A DNA stretch of 64,000 bases from Vibrio alfacsensis (GCF_003544875.1 NZ_CP032093.1:124001-188000), one strand, 5' to 3'. Positions 1 to 14,685 are shown, counted from the stretch's first letter. Made by a program: numbers and translations. The notes: generated by a model from the letters alone, not told the origin.

Positions 1-948
1 AGCAAATCTACTGGCGATCATGTTGCCATTGAGCAGTTCAACGCGATTTGGTTGAACTCGTACAGCATTAATGAAGAGTTGAGCGTTGGTGGTGGTTTGG
101 ACTACCGTACCGAGAAGCTAGCTAAGGGCTACATTGCACCAAGTGATTGGGGACCTTCCCAAAGTTACGATCCAGAAAAGAACCCAAGAACCAACTTTGG
201 TATAAGCGCCATTGCTCAATACGCTTATGACGTATGGACGTTAGAAGCAAGTGTACGTAATGACGACAACAACCAGTTTGGTAACAACACCACGTGGCAA
301 ACTGCTGCGGGTTGGAAGTTTTACCAAGGTTATGAATTAACACTCAGTCATGGTACCGCTTTCCGAGCGCCGAGCTTTGTTGATTTGTATTACCCAGGCT
401 ACGAAATGCCAAACCTAAAACCGGAAGAATCAGAAAATACCGAGCTGTCGCTATCGGGTGCTGTCTCAATTGTTGATTGGACGGTGACGGGTTACTACAA
501 CCAAATTGAAAACATGCTGATCTGGGAAGGTGCAGGCATGCAAAATGTCGGTGAAGCAGAGATCAAAGGTGTCGAACTAGAGGTGAAATTCGATACAGAT
601 ATTGTTTCTCACGAGTTCTACTTAGATTACAAAGATCCCGTTGATAAATCTGGCGCAGAAGATACGCAACTCGCTTACCGCTCCAAGCGTGGTGTTAAGT
701 GGAACGCCTACGCAACATTTGACCAATGGACGCTAGGTTCACAATATCTATACCAAGGTGAGCGCTTTTATAGTGGTAATAGACTACCAAGCTACAGCCT
801 ATGGAACTTTACTGCTTCTTACGCTGTAAACCCAAGCTGGGATATTAATGCGAAGCTAAGTAACGCTTTCGATAAAGACTACGAGATGTACTCAGGTTAC
901 GCGACCCCTGGTCGTCAGTACTTTGTCTCAGCAGACTACCGTTTTTAA
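1..948 (+). CDS. btuB: TonB-dependent vitamin B12 outer-membrane receptor BtuB, 3' part
   Basis: The frame is open from base 1, so this is the C-terminal 315 residues of a gene that starts before the window. It encodes alternating amphipathic strands and ends in YRF, the terminal aromatic signature of outer-membrane beta-barrels. The stretch [25 protein letters not shown] around residues 119-139 is typical of TonB-dependent receptor barrels. BtuB imports cobalamin across the outer membrane using TonB energy. The assignment to BtuB rather than another receptor rests on sequence resemblance plus its place just upstream of murI and an rRNA operon, the same order as in E. coli. The plug domain, TonB box and any cobalamin riboswitch lie outside the window. 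Confidence 0.88.
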   Translation, partial: SKSTGDHVAIEQFNAIWLNSYSINEELSVGGGLDYRTEKLAKGYIAPSDWGPSQSYDPEKNPRTNFGISAIAQYAYDVWTLEASVRNDDNNQFGNNTTWQTAAGWKFYQGYELTLSHGTAFRAPSFVDLYYPGYEMPNLKPEESENTELSLSGAVSIVDWTVTGYYNQIENMLIWEGAGMQNVGEAEIKGVELEVKFDTDIVSHEFYLDYKDPVDKSGAEDTQLAYRSKRGVKWNAYATFDQWTLGSQYLYQGERFYSGNRLPSYSLWNFTASYAVNPSWDINAKLSNAFDKDYEMYSGYATPGRQYFVSADYRF

Positions 949-961
949 TCAAGCCAAGCGA

Positions 962-984
962 GACCGCCACATCGGCGGTCTTTC
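962..984 (+). terminator. Rho-independent terminator of btuB
   Basis: A 7-bp GC-rich stem, GACCGCC with GGCGGTC around a 5-base loop, is followed by TTTCTT, 14 bases after the btuB stop codon. Confidence 0.8.
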
Positions 985-1031
985 TTATTGTAAATAAAGA
1001 AGCTGGTGGAAATAGGTAACGAGGAAAGTTA

Positions 1032-1715
1032 ATGACAAAAGCAAAACGTGTCGTGATCAGCTGGTCGAGTGGAAAAGACTCTACGCTAACGTTAGAGCGA
1101 CTAAACGAAAACCCGCACTATCAGGTAGTTGGTTTGTACACCACCTATGTAGATAAAGAAGTGCCTTTCCAAGCAACCCCGCTGGAGGTCGTGCAAATGC
1201 AGGCAGACTTACTTGGCCTTCCGCTCATAACTATCGAACTGCCTGAAGTGTTCCCGAGTAACGACATTTATCAATCGACGATCGTTAACGCACTAAAAAG
1301 CAGTGGGCTGGATGTAGAAGCGGTCGCGTTTGGCGATATGTTCTGTAATGGCATTGCAGACTATCGTTGCAGCTATATTGAACCTGCTGGTTGGGAATGC
1401 GTATTCCCATTACTGGGGGAAGAGGGCAAGGCTTTGGCATTTGAAATTGTTGAGCGTGGTATTCAAGCCATGCTGATTACCACCGATGGAGACGTGTTGC
1501 CGCCCGAGTGGTGTGGACGTTGGTATGACAAAGCGCTGATTGAGTCATTACCCGGTCATATTGATCCCTGCGGAGAAGATGGCGAATTCCATACGTTGGT
1601 GACATCAACCCCATCATTTCAAGGACATATAGAGTTGACTAAGCTTGAAGTGGAAATAGGGGAGCGATTCAGCCATCAAAGATACCAAGCCAAAGCATTG
1701 CCAAAACAAATCTAA
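1032..1715 (+). CDS. PP-loop ATP pyrophosphatase (diphthine-ammonia ligase-like family)
   Basis: A 227-residue protein of the adenine nucleotide alpha-hydrolase superfamily. The PP-loop SSGKDS is at residues 12-17, and the family's C-terminal CGEDGEFHT signature lies near residue 180. The eukaryotic and archaeal relatives (Dph6) amidate diphthine on EF-2, but bacteria lack diphthamide, so the substrate here is unknown. The ATP-adenylating chemistry is inferred from the family. A GAGGAAAG ribosome-binding site precedes the ATG. The gene sits between btuB and murI on the same strand and 25-40 bases before murI, so it may be co-transcribed with murI. I am confident of the fold and not of the reaction. 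Confidence 0.85.
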   Translation: MTKAKRVVISWSSGKDSTLTLERLNENPHYQVVGLYTTYVDKEVPFQATPLEVVQMQADLLGLPLITIELPEVFPSNDIYQSTIVNALKSSGLDVEAVAFGDMFCNGIADYRCSYIEPAGWECVFPLLGEEGKALAFEIVERGIQAMLITTDGDVLPPEWCGRWYDKALIESLPGHIDPCGEDGEFHTLVTSTPSFQGHIELTKLEVEIGERFSHQRYQAKALPKQI

Positions 1716-1755
1716 CCAGTATGATCGCCGAGTCTCTAATTTGCAGGTAAGACTC

Positions 1756-2562
1756 GTGCGAGCATCAAGTAAGAAAAAAGTCCTAGTGTTTGACTCCGGT
1801 GTCGGAGGGCTATCGGTCTTCCAAGAAATCCACCGACTTCTACCACACATGGATTACTTGTATCTATTCGATAACGAAGCTTACCCATATGGCGAACTTG
1901 ACCAAGATGTGCTGATCACTCGCGTTAATAAGTTGGTGGCAGCCTTGGTTGAAGAGCATCAAGCCGACATCGTCGTCATCGCCTGCAATACTGCAAGTAC
2001 CATAGTGCTACCGTCACTGCGTGCGAAGCTATCCATTCCGGTTGTTGGTGTGGTGCCTGCGATCAAGCCTGCCTCGTTACTCGCTTCTCAAGGTGTAGGA
2101 CTCATTGCTACGCCTGCGACCGTGACTCGTCAATATACCCATGAACTGATCCGTGACTTTGCGCAAGGCAAACCTGTCGAGCTATTAGGTTCCACTCGCT
2201 TAGTGGACATGGCCGAAGAAAAGTTGCGTGGCGAAAGCATTTCTATTCCAGAGCTCGAAAGCATTCTTCTACCACTGCGTAATAAAGTCGATGTGGCTGT
2301 ATTGGGGTGTACGCATTTTCCTTTAATAAAAGAAGAGATTCATCAGGCTCTTGGTGGCGAAGTAACATTAGTTGATTCTGGCGAAGCCATTGCTCGTCGA
2401 GTGAAAGCATTACTGCTCAGCGATATGAAGGAAGAGAGTAAAGAGGAAGGGAGTAAGAAGATTTATGCCAGTGCACCTCCTTGGCAAGAAGATGCACTGA
2501 ATACTTGTTTGGCTAGGTTAGGATTTAATCCTGTTCAAGTTTACCGCCATCCGGATGTTTAG
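1756..2562 (+). CDS. murI: Glutamate racemase MurI
   Basis: Cytoplasmic cofactor-independent racemase that makes D-glutamate for peptidoglycan precursors. Visible signatures are FDSGVGGLS near the N terminus, the first catalytic cysteine in ACNTAST (about residue 77) and the second in GCTHFPL. I place the start at the GTG at 1756 (268 residues): it has an AGGTAAG ribosome-binding site at good spacing and gives an N terminus of MRASSKKK type. The TTG at 1741 in the same frame has no such site. The neighbours btuB upstream and rRNA operon downstream match E. coli. The last 38 bases overlap the end of a convergent RRM gene. Confidence 0.95.
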   Translation: MRASSKKKVLVFDSGVGGLSVFQEIHRLLPHMDYLYLFDNEAYPYGELDQDVLITRVNKLVAALVEEHQADIVVIACNTASTIVLPSLRAKLSIPVVGVVPAIKPASLLASQGVGLIATPATVTRQYTHELIRDFAQGKPVELLGSTRLVDMAEEKLRGESISIPELESILLPLRNKVDVAVLGCTHFPLIKEEIHQALGGEVTLVDSGEAIARRVKALLLSDMKEESKEEGSKKIYASAPPWQEDALNTCLARLGFNPVQVYRHPDV

Positions 2563-2974
2563 GGTCATTGGCAATGCGAACTTTTAGTGTTCGGTCCATG
2601 TATTCCTTTTCATTGAGCTCCATGATGGCTGGTTCAGCATCTGTAGCCGCCATGACGACAAAACCGAATCCTCTCCTTTTTCCTGTTCGTTTATCTTTCA
2701 TTAATCGCACTGCGTAGACTTGCCCATATTCAGCAAAGAGATCACGAACGTGACTCTCATTCGCCTTATATGGCAGGTTTCCAACATAGAGCGTTTTGTT
2801 GACGGTTCAGAATCCGTAGATTGAATAACAGGTGCTTTGCTTGAAAGTGAAAAGAGAAAAGCGGTCGCGATAACACCAATAATGAAGCTCAAAGCGGGAG
2901 AAATAGCTATTTGAGAGAATATGACTCCTCCAATGACAGCTAGTCCAGCACATAAGATAAGATTTTTTAGACAT
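2525..2974 (-). pseudogene. Membrane-anchored RRM RNA-binding protein, broken by two homopolymer frameshifts
   Basis: Three reading frames join into one protein of about 149 residues. It has an N-terminal hydrophobic part (two likely membrane segments, around GLAVIGGVIFSQI and LSFIIGVIATAFLF), a linker, then one RRM domain with RNP2 (TLYVGNL) and RNP1 (KRRGFGFVV). The frame changes fall at a T6 run (plus-strand 2963-2968, one base too many) and at a T4 run (2794-2797, one base too few). With those two corrections the frame is open from the ATG at 2974 to the stop at 2525. The RRM predicts single-strand RNA binding; the target is unknown. The gene converges on murI with a 38-bp overlap. Both lesions are in homopolymers, so a sequencing error is at least as likely as true decay. 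Confidence 0.75.
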
Positions 2975-3165
2975 CATTTGAATACTACATATAGATAATA
3001 AGAAAATAGTCTGCCTATTAACAAAATAGACACATGAATCTTACGTATATGGTTGGTGTTTTCCAACCAATTGCTGTGATGCGTTTCAAATGTGACGAAG
3101 AAATATGCAAATATATGGCATTTGATGGATAAGTGACCGCTTAAACTGATTTTTTAAAATAAGGC
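2975..3165. other. Intergenic stretch upstream of rRNA operon 1
   Basis: No coding signal. AT-rich sequence with one small perfect hairpin at 3051-3068 (GGTTGG, 6-base loop, CCAACC). The A/T run just before 3161 may serve as an UP element for the rRNA promoter that follows. Confidence 0.5.
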
Positions 3166-3193
3166 TTGCGCTAATTTCTCAGTTCCCTATACT
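3166..3193 (+). promoter_or_regulatory. rrn operon 1 promoter P1
   Basis: TTGCGC and TATACT are separated by 16 bases and followed by a GC-rich start region (GCGCATCC), as expected of growth-rate and ppGpp controlled rRNA promoters. An almost identical copy lies in front of operon 2 at 46422-46449. Confidence 0.75.
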
Positions 3194-3269
3194 GCGCATC
3201 CACCGACACGGAGTGAGACGAATGTCACACAGCGAGTTGGAAAGAGAGAAAAGAAGTTTGAAAAAATGC

Positions 3270-3297
3270 TTGACTCTCAAATTGGAAAGCGTAAAGT
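3270..3297 (+). promoter_or_regulatory. rrn operon 1 promoter P2 with a weakened -10
   Basis: TTGACT, a 16-base spacer and TAAAGT. The equivalent promoters of operons 2 and 3 have TATTAT at this place, so the -10 hexamer of copy 1 is further from consensus. Confidence 0.65.
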
Positions 3298-3343
3298 ACG
3301 CATCCCTAACGACGAAGCGCTGAAGCGATAAGTTAGTTAGAAA

Positions 3344-3576
3344 GCTCTTTAAAAATAAGAACCTATCAATCTGTGTGGGCACTCGTTGATGATAATCCAA
3401 TTAGATACCTCGGTATCAAATTAGGTTTCAATGAACTGAGTGACCAAACGAGTCGAAAGACTTGGCACAGTCAATTCATTATCGTTCTGTTGGAACGATA
3501 ATAGCTTTAAAATTACTTCTTACTTTCGAGTAAGAGCAGTTTTGAAGTCAGTATTCATTGAGCCGAACAAAATCTT
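3344..3576 (+). promoter_or_regulatory. rRNA leader with boxA antitermination site
   Basis: GCTCTTTAAAAAT at 3344 matches boxA (GCTCTTTAACAA) with one change. It is followed by the leader sequence that is nearly identical in front of all three 16S genes here. boxA recruits NusB/NusE for antitermination and co-transcriptional processing. Confidence 0.7.
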
Positions 3577-5120
<1,544 letters not shown>

Positions 5121-5482
5121 TACGAAACGGATAGTTTGCTTTCACTTTTTAAAAGTGAAGACAAATGAGTCTCGATGAGTGTCCACACAGATTGATGGTT
5201 TTGAAGCGAAAGCTTCGAGCTATTATTGCTCTTTAACAATTTGGAAAGCTGACAAAACAAATCTTGTCTTAAATAGATAAGCGTTTGTTTGTAAAGTTCT
5301 CAAAGTATTCATTTCGATGAATACACAAAACACATTCAAGTGTTCTTGGGTTTTGCGAAAGCAAAACATATTTGAGTCCGGCAAAATCGATAGCTATCTC
5401 GCTCATTCAAATAATGAGATAGCAACTTTGGTTGTTTAAACAACAAACTCAAGATTTCTTCTGAAACTCTTTGGGGTTGTAT
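5121..5482 (+). other. 16S-23S spacer of operon 1, no tRNA genes
   Basis: A 362-base spacer without any tRNA, the spacer type called IGS-0 in vibrios. It contains a second boxA (GCTCTTTAACAA near 5230) and the 5' strand of the 23S processing stem, CTTTGGGGTTGTATGG, which pairs with CCATACAACACCCAAAG after the 23S gene. Confidence 0.85.
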
Positions 5483-8364
<2,882 letters not shown>

Positions 8365-8453
8365 ACAACACCCAAAGGGTTTTGATGGACTCAAAGCAAG
8401 AACAGACTTGATTGTGTAGAGAACACAAAAACAGCTTTCCAGATTAAAGAATT

Positions 8454-8573
8454 TGCTTGGCGACCATAGCATTTTGGACCCACCTGATTTCCATTCCGAA
8501 CTCAGAAGTGAAACGAAATAGCGCCGATGGTAGTGTGGGGCTTCCCCATGTGAGAGTAGGACATCGCCAGGCT
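8454..8573 (+). rRNA. rrf: 5S ribosomal RNA, copy 1
   Basis: 120 bases, with ends TGCTTGGCGA and TCGCCAGGCT pairing as helix I. The core CGAACTCAGAAGTGAAACG is conserved. Confidence 0.96.
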
Positions 8574-8604
8574 TTAATTTTAGACTTAAATGTCTAACCA
8601 GTGC

Positions 8605-8681
8605 GGAGCGGTAGTTCAGTTGGTTAGAATACCGGCCTGTCACGCCGGGGGTCGCGGGTTCGAGTCCCGTCCGCTCCGCCA
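8605..8681 (+). tRNA. tRNA-Asp (GTC)
   Basis: 77 bases including encoded CCA. Cloverleaf with acceptor GGAGCGG/CCGCTCC and anticodon GTC in CTGTCAC. Distal gene of rrn operon 1 and identical to the copy at 57872. Confidence 0.97.
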
Positions 8682-8742
8682 TTTATTCAGACAACCTTGC
8701 TATAGGCAGGGTTTTGTCGAATCTACAATATGTAGAACATTT

Positions 8743-8819
<77 letters not shown>

Positions 8820-8825
8820 TATTCA

Positions 8826-8856
8826 AAGCCTCAGCAGAAATGCTGGGGCTTTTTTG
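8826..8856 (+). terminator. Terminator of rRNA operon 1
   Basis: Stem of AAGCCTCAGCA with TGCTGGGGCTT around GAAA, followed by T5, 6 bases after tRNA-Trp. The next 170 bases up to the pssA terminator show no gene. Confidence 0.88.
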
Positions 8857-9028
8857 CATTTCAAAATGTCTATTCAAGGCCCAATCGATAGAATTATAGT
8901 CTCTTCGCCATACCTACATCGTGCGAGAGCGATAAACGATACAAATCGTAGTATCGTCTTTCCTAATGCTAAAACAACCTCATCTGGTGCATCATAGAAA
9001 GTATCATTACGCCATTTCCTTTCAGGTA

Positions 9029-9056
9029 GAAAAAAGCCCAACGGCGGTTGGGCTTT
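9029..9056 (-). terminator. Terminator of pssA (minus strand)
   Basis: On the minus strand AGCCCAAC and GTTGGGCT pair around a 5-base loop and run into T6. Confidence 0.8.
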
Positions 9057-9077
9057 AAGTAAAAGGGCTCACAGAGA

Positions 9078-10417
9078 CTATAGAATGCGCTTTAGAACGC
9101 CATCCGCTTTGATTCGGGTGATTTTACGAACCAACTTCTGGACTTCAACCGGGTAGTTCTCTACTTTTTCTAGTTGCTTATATGTACAAACTAGCTGCGT
9201 GTGCTTGAGAATGTTCTCTACTTCTAGGTCAAATTTATCAGTAAGCTTTGCGTAATGGTCTTGTACGAGTAGACCATTTTCTAAGTCTAGCGACCATGCA
9301 CGAGGGTTTAGGTTGTTGCCTGTGAGCAACATGTAACGCTTATCAACCCAAATTCCTTTTAGATGGAAACTGTTTTTATCGTGCTTCCATAAATGAATCG
9401 AAAGTCTGCGTGCAGCAATATTGGCTTCATTGGCTTTGGCAAAGCGTCTTAAGTTAAGCTCATATAGATATGGCAAGCCCCGATAGTTTTAAACTCTTCT
9501 TCAGGGGATATATAGAAATCATTAGCTGTTTTATCACCGACAACGATTGTGACTTTTACGCCTCTTTTCATTGCTCTTTTTACTTCACGATTGATCGCTT
9601 TTGGGAAGTTAAAGTAAGGCGTACAAATGAAAATCTCGTTTTGAGCGGCAGCAAGTAGGTTAACAATTTTTTGGTTTAGAATGTTTCTACGTTTTCCTAG
9701 ACCAACGAGAGGCGTGATGTTGATTTTATCCTCACCTGCATCTTCTGGCTTAAACTGGTAATTGGCAGAAGCAAGAGAAGAGCGAAATTGACGAATCGCA
9801 ACTTTAATTTCTTTAGTTTCGGGTTTGTCTTTGTCCGCTAAATCATTTACTGCTGGGTGGGAAATCATTTCATCTTGAATGAAATTGATCATAGAGTCGG
9901 CAAGCGTTTGGTGCTGAATCACATGATAACGGTCAAAGCGATAGCGATCATGGTATTGCAGGTATACGTTATTTAGACTGGCTCCGCTGTAAATGACGGT
10001 GTCATCAACGATAAAACCTTTTAGGTGAAGAACGCCAAAAACTTCTCTACCTCGTACAGGGATTCCGTACACAGGGATAGAGTGTTGGTATTTTTGGGTA
10101 AATGCTTTATACAGCGCGGAGTTCCCCTCGGATGACTCTGCTCCAATCAAACCACGCTGAGCTCGGTGCCAATCTACACAGATATTGATGTCTAACCCAG
10201 GGTTACGCTGTTTTGCTTCGTAAAGAGCAGTTAGAACTTCACGCCCAGCTTCATCATCTTCCAGATATAGTGCGACTAGGTAAATTCGTGACGTTGCTTT
10301 GCTGATCGCATCAAGAAGACGAGTTCTGAAAGTGTCTGCTGAATGCAGAACTTCGAAGTCTTCGGGATTTACAGCAAGACTCGGCAACTGCTCGAATGGA
10401 TTCCTACTTACTATCAT
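9078..10417 (-). pseudogene. pssA: CDP-diacylglycerol-serine O-phosphatidyltransferase PssA, split by a one-base frameshift
   Basis: Two overlapping minus-strand frames encode the N-terminal 322 and C-terminal ~132 residues of one PLD-superfamily protein. The first half carries the HxK motif HLKGFIVDD and the second half HLKGIWVDK followed by GNNLNPRAW. PssA makes phosphatidylserine from CDP-diacylglycerol and serine at the membrane, the first step to phosphatidylethanolamine. Restoring one T (minus strand) at the A2 run 9475-9476 joins the frames as ...KTIGALPYLYELNLRRF... and gives about 446 residues, the normal length. This enzyme is normally needed for growth, and the lesion is a single homopolymer base, so I think the gene is intact in the organism. 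Confidence 0.9.
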
Positions 10418-10488
10418 ATCGGTGTGAGTACCTTAATTAAGTGCAATATTGCGAACCTGACATTTTATCAAAGATATGATTTATCTGG

Positions 10489-10950
10489 CTACAAATCCGC
10501 GTGCATTGGGGGCTTTAGAGCAATGAATTGCATCGGAATGAGATCTTTGCCGCTCTCGGAGTAGCGCAAAAAGGCCATTTTTAATGAGTTCGGCAAATTG
10601 TCACATGCAATGGTTTGGAAGCCAAATTGAGAGTAGTAGTTTTCCAAGTGTGCAAATGCAAAGCAGTAGTCTCCATCTGTAAATACAAAGTTTTCACAAT
10701 GGCGCAGAAGTGCATGGCCGACGCCGTGCCCTCGATATTCTGGTATAACTAACATACCCGTTAATAGACGAGACTGCTCAACCGTTTTCATTCGGAGTAG
10801 AGCAATGATGTTCGTCTCGATATTGGCGGTGATGATTAATTCATCGCGTTTAGCTCTGCCTGCTGGGTAGTGGGCTTTATAGAGCCTCTTTACAAGAGGG
10901 AGCTTAATAGGATTTAACACTTCTATGATTAATGAGCTTTGTAATGTCAC
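10489..10950 (-). CDS. GNAT-family N-acetyltransferase
   Basis: A 153-residue protein with the acetyl-CoA binding motif A, VIPEYRGHGVGHALLRHCE (residues about 68-86, R/Q-x-x-G-x-G/A type), and the later motif B around YYSQFGFQT. The substrate cannot be told from the sequence. It lies on the minus strand just upstream of pssA with a 71-base gap and faces away from murB, which starts 71 bases away on the other strand, so the two share a divergent promoter region. Confidence 0.85.
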   Translation of the reverse strand: MTLQSSLIIEVLNPIKLPLVKRLYKAHYPAGRAKRDELIITANIETNIIALLRMKTVEQSRLLTGMLVIPEYRGHGVGHALLRHCENFVFTDGDYCFAFAHLENYYSQFGFQTIACDNLPNSLKMAFLRYSESGKDLIPMQFIALKPPMHADL

Positions 10951-11021
10951 TGCGGCTAAAAGATAACTAATGTAGAATGCACATAGTTTAAGAGAATCTC
11001 ATCAGGCGTTGCAAATCCACT

Positions 11022-12065
11022 ATGGAAATTAAGAAACACGCGAGCCTTAAGGCTTTCCACACGTTTGGTATCGAACAGACTTGTGCTTATCTTGCAGTTG
11101 TTGAATCAATTGAAGATGTCATACAACTATTCAATGATGCTACTTTCAAAGACTTACCAAAATTATTCTTGGGCAAAGGTAGCAATATGCTCTTTACCCA
11201 ACATTATGAGGGCGTTGTTATCATCAACCGCCTTTTGGGTAAAACTGTTACTGAAACAGAGAGTCACTATTTGCTTCATGTTGATGGAGGTGAAGATTGG
11301 CCAGCGTTAGTGGAATGGTGTGTAAAACAAGGGATTGGTGGTGTTGAGAATCTTGCGTTGATTCCGGGTTGTGCTGGGTCCGCTCCCATCCAGAATATTG
11401 GTGCCTATGGTCTAGAGTTACAAAATATCTGTGATTATGTCGACGTATTGGATCTCACAACATTTGAAACACGACGCATGAGCTCAGCAGATTGCAAGTT
11501 TGGTTATCGAGATTCAATTTTTAAGCATGCGCTGTATGAGAAGTGCTTTATTACGGCTCTTGGATTGAAGTTACCTAAGCAATGGCAAGCGATTAATCAG
11601 TATGGTCCTCTACAGAGCATTCCCAAAGATGAGCTTAGTCCACACTCTATCTTTGAGCGTGTGTGTCAGGTGCGAATGGAAAAATTGCCTGATCCAGCCA
11701 AAGTCGGAAATGCTGGCAGCTTTTTCAAAAACCCAGTGATCACGCAAGATCATTATGATCAGCTTGTTTCGCAACATAGTGGTATGGTGGCTTATCCTGC
11801 CTTGGGAGGGATGAAAGTCGCAGCGGGATGGCTAATCGACCAATGCGGATTGAAAGGCGTGTCCGTGAATGGTGCGCAAGTAAACCCATTGCAAGCGCTC
11901 GTTTTAACGAATGTTAACAACTGTAGTGCAGATGACGTTGTTGAGTTGGCTTCTTTAGTTAAGAAGACCGTGTGGGACAAGTATCAAATTGAGCTCGAAC
12001 ATGAAGTGCGTTTTATGGGTAGCAAAAAAGAAACCAACCTGGCTGAAATAGAGGCAGGGAGATGA
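11022..12065 (+). CDS. murB: UDP-N-acetylenolpyruvoylglucosamine reductase MurB
   Basis: 347 residues. Cytoplasmic FAD enzyme that reduces UDP-GlcNAc-enolpyruvate to UDP-MurNAc with NADPH. FAD-binding signatures GKGSNMLF and IPGCAGSAPIQNIGAYG, the type I MurB loop with GYRDSIFK, and GNAGSFFKNP carrying the catalytic serine are all present. The stop codon overlaps the start of birA by four bases (ATGA), so translation of the two is coupled. The murB-birA pair is the same in E. coli. Confidence 0.97.
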   Translation: MEIKKHASLKAFHTFGIEQTCAYLAVVESIEDVIQLFNDATFKDLPKLFLGKGSNMLFTQHYEGVVIINRLLGKTVTETESHYLLHVDGGEDWPALVEWCVKQGIGGVENLALIPGCAGSAPIQNIGAYGLELQNICDYVDVLDLTTFETRRMSSADCKFGYRDSIFKHALYEKCFITALGLKLPKQWQAINQYGPLQSIPKDELSPHSIFERVCQVRMEKLPDPAKVGNAGSFFKNPVITQDHYDQLVSQHSGMVAYPALGGMKVAAGWLIDQCGLKGVSVNGAQVNPLQALVLTNVNNCSADDVVELASLVKKTVWDKYQIELEHEVRFMGSKKETNLAEIEAGR

Positions 12066-13027
12066 GAAAAGAGCACTCGGCAAAATTACATATTCTTAGA
12101 TCATTAAGTGATGGTGCTTTCCACTCGGGAGAAGCGCTAGGCAATGAGTTAGGCATCTCACGAGCGGCAATCGCTAAGCACATAAAAGGGCTGAATGATT
12201 GGGGAGTGGATATTTATCGAATTCAAGGTCGTGGCTATCAATTAGCGCAGCCTATGCAGCTTCTTGATGAAGAGAGACTCACAGCCAGTGCTAACACTCA
12301 AGTTGAACTGATTTCTGTTATTAATTCGACAAACCAGTATCTATTGGAGAGAGTTAGTGAGTCAGACAAAGGACGAGTTTGTCTCGCGGAATATCAAGCA
12401 CAAGGTCGAGGTCGACGTGGACGTCAATGGGTTTCGCCTTTCGGTACGAATCTTTATTTTTCAATGTACTGGCGTTTAGATGCGGGCATGGCAGCAGCTA
12501 TGGGGTTGAGTCTGGTGATTGGTATTGCTGCGGTAGAAGCGCTGGAAAAAATGGGCTTCGAGGGCGTAAAACTGAAATGGCCAAATGACATTTACTATCA
12601 AGACAAAAAACTCGCAGGCATTCTCGTAGAGATGTCTGGTCAAGCAGGTGCTGCTGCGCATCTTGTTATCGGTATGGGGCTCAATATCGGCATGCCGGAC
12701 CAACAACCAAGCATTGACCAACCGTGGACCAGCTTAAATCAAGTGAGTAATGGGCAAGCGATTGATCGTACTCAACTTGCCATTCATTTAATAGAGCATT
12801 GGAAGAGTGCGCTTGAAGAATATGAAATGACAGGGTTGAGTGGGTTTGTTGAGCGCTGGAATCGCTTGGATAATTTCCTTGGCAGGTCAGTGAAATTACT
12901 CATGGGACCAAGGGAAATTTATGGTGTTGTAAAAGGTATTGATCAGCAAGGTGGTGTCGTGCTTGAAACGGAAAGTGGTTTGGAGACCTTTATTGGTGGG
13001 GAAATTTCCTTAAGAAAGCACGACTAG
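12062..13027 (+). CDS. birA: Biotin-protein ligase / biotin operon repressor BirA
   Basis: 321 residues. The N-terminal winged helix-turn-helix (about residues 5-60, GISRAAIAKHIKGL) is followed by the ligase core with the biotinyl-AMP loop GRGRRGRQW, KWPNDIY and KLAGILVE, and a C-terminal SH3-like domain. It activates biotin and transfers it to AccB, and represses biotin synthesis genes. Full-length, bifunctional type. It overlaps murB by four bases. Confidence 0.97.
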   Translation: MRKEHSAKLHILRSLSDGAFHSGEALGNELGISRAAIAKHIKGLNDWGVDIYRIQGRGYQLAQPMQLLDEERLTASANTQVELISVINSTNQYLLERVSESDKGRVCLAEYQAQGRGRRGRQWVSPFGTNLYFSMYWRLDAGMAAAMGLSLVIGIAAVEALEKMGFEGVKLKWPNDIYYQDKKLAGILVEMSGQAGAAAHLVIGMGLNIGMPDQQPSIDQPWTSLNQVSNGQAIDRTQLAIHLIEHWKSALEEYEMTGLSGFVERWNRLDNFLGRSVKLLMGPREIYGVVKGIDQQGGVVLETESGLETFIGGEISLRKHD

Positions 13028-13053
13028 TTTTTTGTAACGCAAGCTAGAATCTA

Positions 13054-13974
13054 TTACTTACGTAATGAGACTCTATCGACAAGATGATTAGCACCTTTGT
13101 GTAATATCAAATGGGCTCGCTCCCGAGTAGGTAGAATATTCTGTTCTAAATTGAGCCCGTTAATACTTTTCCAAATATCTTTGGCTTTGCTTTTTGCTGC
13201 ATCGGTTGAAAGTTGCGTGTAGTGACTGAAATAAGAGCCAGGTTTGGTAAATGCCCCCTGACGAAATTTCAAGAAACGTTCGATATACCATTGCTCAATA
13301 GTTTCTGTATCAGCATCGACATAAATTGAAAAATCAAGAAAGTCAGAAACAAACACACGATGCGGATCGTGCGGGTAGTCCATACCGCTCTGTAATACGT
13401 TTAGCCCCTCAATAATCAATACATCTGGTCTATCGACAGTCTTAAGGTCTTCAGTGATGTCGTAAGTTATGTGCGAGTATAGCGGAACAGTAAGGTTTGG
13501 CTTACCTGCTTTTACATCAGAGACAAATTCTACTAAGCGTTTGATGTCATAGGATTCCGGAAACCCTTTTCGATGCATGATCCCTTTTTGCTCTAGAACT
13601 TTTTTGGGATACAAAAAACCATCCGTGGTCACAAGTGCGACTTTAGGATGATTCTCCCAGCGAGAGAGTAGAGCCTCGAGAATGCGCGCGGTTGTACTTT
13701 TACCAACGGCGACACTTCCTGCGATACCAATCACGAAAGGGGCATGCTCTTCTGTATTTAGAAATTGCTGCAACACACAATTGCGGCTTTGACGCGCTTG
13801 TACATACAAGTTGAGCAAACGAGACAGCGGTAAATAGATTTCTACAGCTTCCTCCATCGTGAGGTTTTCATTAATGCCCTGCAGGGCGATAAGGTCGTCT
13901 GCAGAGAGTGTCATCGGAACCGAATTACGAAGTTCAGCCCATGCGGCACGATCGAATGACAAAAATGGACTCAT
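13054..13974 (-). CDS. coaA: Pantothenate kinase CoaA (type I)
   Basis: 306 residues with Walker [10 protein letters not shown] at 86-94 and the family segments TTDGFLYP and [12 protein letters not shown]. It phosphorylates pantothenate, the regulated first step of coenzyme A synthesis. Convergent with birA with a 26-base gap. The birA-coaA-tRNA order matches E. coli. Confidence 0.97.
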   Translation of the reverse strand: MSPFLSFDRAAWAELRNSVPMTLSADDLIALQGINENLTMEEAVEIYLPLSRLLNLYVQARQSRNCVLQQFLNTEEHAPFVIGIAGSVAVGKSTTARILEALLSRWENHPKVALVTTDGFLYPKKVLEQKGIMHRKGFPESYDIKRLVEFVSDVKAGKPNLTVPLYSHITYDITEDLKTVDRPDVLIIEGLNVLQSGMDYPHDPHRVFVSDFLDFSIYVDADTETIEQWYIERFLKFRQGAFTKPGSYFSHYTQLSTDAAKSKAKDIWKSINGLNLEQNILPTRERAHLILHKGANHLVDRVSLRK

Positions 13975-14179
13975 GGATCTCGTTTATCCTTGCTTTTACA
14001 GAGAGCAAAAACATACATCAAGCATCGAGTAAAGCAAATGAGAAAGCAGGAAAGTTTGTTGTAAAAAGCGAGGTTTGTATGATTTTGCAGCAAGCGACAA
14101 GAAAAAATGGATTTTGCGATTTTTTTTAAATTTACTATTGCAAGCAGGAAAATCATTCAATAGAATGCGCACCACTTAT

Positions 14180-14255
<76 letters not shown>

Positions 14256-14302
14256 TTTTCTCCTTGCTTTAAGCAATTTGTAGTGAAAATGGCGAAAAAT
14301 TT

Positions 14303-14387
<85 letters not shown>

Positions 14388-14421
14388 TATTCTTAAGGAA
14401 ATAGCTCTCAGAGTTACGTGT

Positions 14422-14496
<75 letters not shown>

Positions 14497-14509
14497 ATCA
14501 AATTTGAGT

Positions 14510-14585
<76 letters not shown>

Positions 14586-14685
14586 GCTCTCAAGTTTATT
14601 TCCTTTTGATATAAGATTTACCAATTATCTTTTTGGTTGCGTGGTCAATTCGGGCCACCTAAATCCGTACCTAGAGGGACAACTC

